Assembly (NCBI GenBank): GCA_002897115.2
Contig: BCIH01000013.1
Span: 540,648-551,007, forward strand
Direction of reading: 5' to 3'
DNA length: 10,360 nucleotides
Origin: Prototheca cutis
Lineage: Eukaryota; Chlorophyta; Trebouxiophyceae; Chlorellales; Chlorellaceae
Shown here: piece by piece, positions 8,751 to 10,360 of the stretch
Layout of the letters: each line of letters opens with the position of its first letter
Position numbering within the stretch: position 1 is the stretch's first letter
Program-made: the position numbers and the translations under genes
Notes under the pieces: model-generated
The model's input: the letters and a program-made list of their open reading frames with translations, nothing else
Database searches by the model: none
What the model was told of the DNA's origin: nothing

Positions 8751-8781
<31 letters not shown>

Positions 8782-10338
8782 CAAACAAAAACGAACAGGA
8801 TGGTTCACCGCTGCACTGGCCGTTGATCAATTCGGATCACATGCGGGAGCAGCTAGCACGACGTGAACTGGAAAAGAAACGGATCGACGATGCCAAACGG
8901 ACCGAATTGGAAGGTCCCAACCATCGGAGCGAGCGAGAGCTGCGCGACATTCGAGATTTCCGAGCCGCCGCCGCGGCAGCGCAGGCCGGGGCCGACCCTA
9001 GAGGCACGCCGCACTCCGGACTCTTTCGCTTTTACATGTGGGCACAGACACAGACCAAAGTATTCATCGCCGCTCGCGTGCCCACAGGTTGGTTGGGTGG
9101 AGAAGAGGATGGAGAAGAGGAGCAACAAGGGTTGTGTTTGTTAATAGGGAAAGCTGTACTTGTCATCAGGAACATCACGGCACGCCCAGACATCCAAAGG
9201 TATTGCCCCTTTAAACTCCAGGATACGAGGATCGGGAGCTTGTGGTGGAAGTCACGGCAGCTGGCCTGCTTGTCCAGGCCGAGGAGTCGCCGCCGCTCAT
9301 CGACCGGGACTGGGCACATTCGGTGCATGCCGGGGAAAACGTAGAGGTTTCCAGGTATTTTGGAGTGTATGCGGGTGGGCAGGCTTTTCTCTTTTTTATT
9401 ATGGTGGGTGTTTGAAGCATTGGCTGGTGATGTCGTCTTCCCAGGAGGGTGGTGCAGCCGCGGGCGGTTCAGTCAGTCAGCATTCCCCAGCCATCAGCAC
9501 CCAGTCCATTGCATTGGAAAACCCCTCAATCCCCATTTCATCCTGCAGGACGCAGGACAACCGGGTGTGCATCATTGCGGTGACGAAATCAGAGCCAGGA
9601 CAGCTCTGGTCTAGACTGTTCCGAGGAGACTCTGATGGCCTGCGGTGCCTGCAGCCGCCCTACCGCCTGGAAGGTACTTTGTGTTTGATCCCGGTGGTGA
9701 CGACAATGACAGGACCATTGATCATCGCGCCCTGCACGCTTGATGCTCTTTCGATGCAGTAGCTGCACCCTGCACCCCCCCCACCACACACATGTGGGTG
9801 CAGATGGACCGGATGACGTAATCCTAGAAATGACGTTGCCTTTTTGGATTGAGCAGCGGGACGTAGGGGTCCTGTTTTCGCCGACAGGCGTGGACATCGT
9901 CGTGAAGAACACGGCACACATTGCGCGGACCTTTTGGAGAGACAGGTGTTGTGTGGCGGTTGAAGGGCTGTTTGGTGGGGNCTGGGGCCACCCCATCTGG
10001 CGTCTGTTTGCTGAAAGGGGGCGATGCTTTGGATCGATCCACATCCTTACAGTTCCCGCTGCTGCAGTCGTNCCATGCCCACCCCAAAGCCTGGGAACTT
10101 TAGCAAAATGACAAAGAACCCTTTTTCGATACCATATCAAAGACGCCACCACCGCATGATGGTTGTGAGTTGCGCAGGGATGAGGAGGCAAGGCGTGGCG
10201 CGGCGTATGCCGTGGTCGACCCCAGCGAGTGCCTGTGGTCTCTGGACGAGGAGGAGATGAACAGGGAGGAAGTGCGCGTGCTCATGCTCACCATCGCCAG
10301 GCCAGAACTCACAGAGGAGGAGATTACCTGGAAGAAAG
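7725..10338 (+). CDS. DnaJ (J-domain) protein with B-box-like zinc finger and tandem CS domains (9 exons seen, 3'-partial, at least 438 aa)
   Basis: Exons are 7725-7760, 7906-7983, 8182-8358, 8464-8637, 8799-9087, 9222-9354, 9549-9673, 9804-9945 and 10178-10338. All are GT-AG with agreeing phases, and the last donor (AAAG|GTGGAA) leads out of the window. ATG 7725 follows in-frame TAG 7698-7700. Residues 20-80 are a full J-domain (YRVLGL, KRAYRKLA, the HPD motif at 48-50, AFEVLSDPKRRAVYD), which stimulates HSP70. Residues 126-153 hold C-x2-C-x7-C-x2-C-x4-C-x2-C-x4-H, a B-box-like zinc site. Residues about 165-215 are a charged helix, likely coiled coil. Residues about 232-325 resemble a NudC-type CS domain (YMWAQTQTKVFIAARVP, PPLIDRDW, IAVTKSEPGQLWSRL). 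Residues about 340-430 look like a second, more divergent CS domain (VILEMTLPF, ECLWSLD, VLMLTIARPE). CS domains serve in HSP90 and dynein-linked co-chaperones. The first short exon and the end of exon 3 are the least secure parts. Confidence 0.88.
8359..8463 (+). other. Ambiguous intron or coding linker in the DnaJ/CS gene
   Basis: The donor CAT|GTAGGT and acceptor TCGCAG|GGG define a 105-bp phase-0 intron, but these 35 codons contain no stop in the gene's frame. An alternative donor CGG|GTCAGC at 8338 is also phase 0 and would give 126 bp. The region lies between the J-domain and the zinc finger, where length varies, so conservation cannot decide. I favour an intron because the composition (Ser/Ala/His-rich) is unlike the flanks. 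Confidence 0.55.
8750..8777 (+). repeat. C17-A11 homopolymer pair followed by CAAA repeats
   Basis: Seventeen C run directly into eleven A, then CAAACAAACAAAAAC, just before the acceptor of the DnaJ/CS intron 8638-8798. The pattern resembles the C10-N4-A8 tract at 5878-5899, which lies in an intron of the oppositely oriented ALG11 gene. Confidence 0.9.
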
Positions 10339-10360
10339 GTGGAACATGGTTGGGTTCAGG

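Noticed and set aside
1..10360. Searched by eye for CRISPR arrays, transposase or reverse transcriptase, phage genes, tRNA and rRNA
   Set aside because: No repeat-spacer structure, no transposase or polymerase motif and no cloverleaf or rRNA stretch was seen; the window is intron-rich nuclear DNA.

Overview
This window reads as nuclear DNA of a eukaryote, most likely a compact, GC-rich green alga (a chlorophyte, plausibly Chlorellales/Trebouxiophyceae; the species call is inference). The evidence is that protein-coding signals are broken into many short exons by introns of about 105-285 bp. Splice sites can be placed with matching reading-frame phases, and the best-recognised proteins (NF-YC, ALG11, a J-domain/CS-domain co-chaperone) are eukaryote-specific. 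No rRNA, tRNA, CRISPR array, transposase or phage gene was recognised. I reconstructed 20 introns by hand from protein-family conservation, splice motifs and phase agreement.

Layout, left to right. (1) 64-168, minus: a possible first exon of an unknown gene that leaves the window on the left. (2) 580-1389, plus: a two-exon gene for a small C2-like protein. (3) 2093-2914, minus: a three-exon gene for a small C2-domain protein, convergent with gene 2. (4) 3702-4872, plus: a four-exon NF-YC (HAP5) histone-fold transcription factor subunit. (5) 5065-7368, minus: a seven-exon ALG11 mannosyltransferase, convergent with NF-YC. (6) 7725-10338, plus: nine exons of a DnaJ protein with a B-box-like zinc finger, a charged helix and two CS (p23/NudC-like) domains; it runs off the right edge. 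The genes alternate in strand, so the spacers are shared divergent promoters (169-579, 2915-3701, 7369-7724) or shared convergent 3' regions (1390-2092, 4873-5064).

The genes do not form a pathway: they are housekeeping or regulatory genes packed closely together (CCAAT-box transcription, N-glycan assembly, chaperone function, C2-type membrane or protein binding). Three observations stand out. The first is the J-domain/B-box/tandem-CS co-chaperone architecture. The second is a GC-AG intron cutting the NF-YC histone fold; it is a multiple of three and free of stops, so its retention would insert 67 residues in frame. The third is a second probable GC-AG intron in ALG11. Long C, G and A homopolymers and ambiguous bases (N at 5326, 5801, 5888-5891, 9981, 10072) all lie in introns or spacers.
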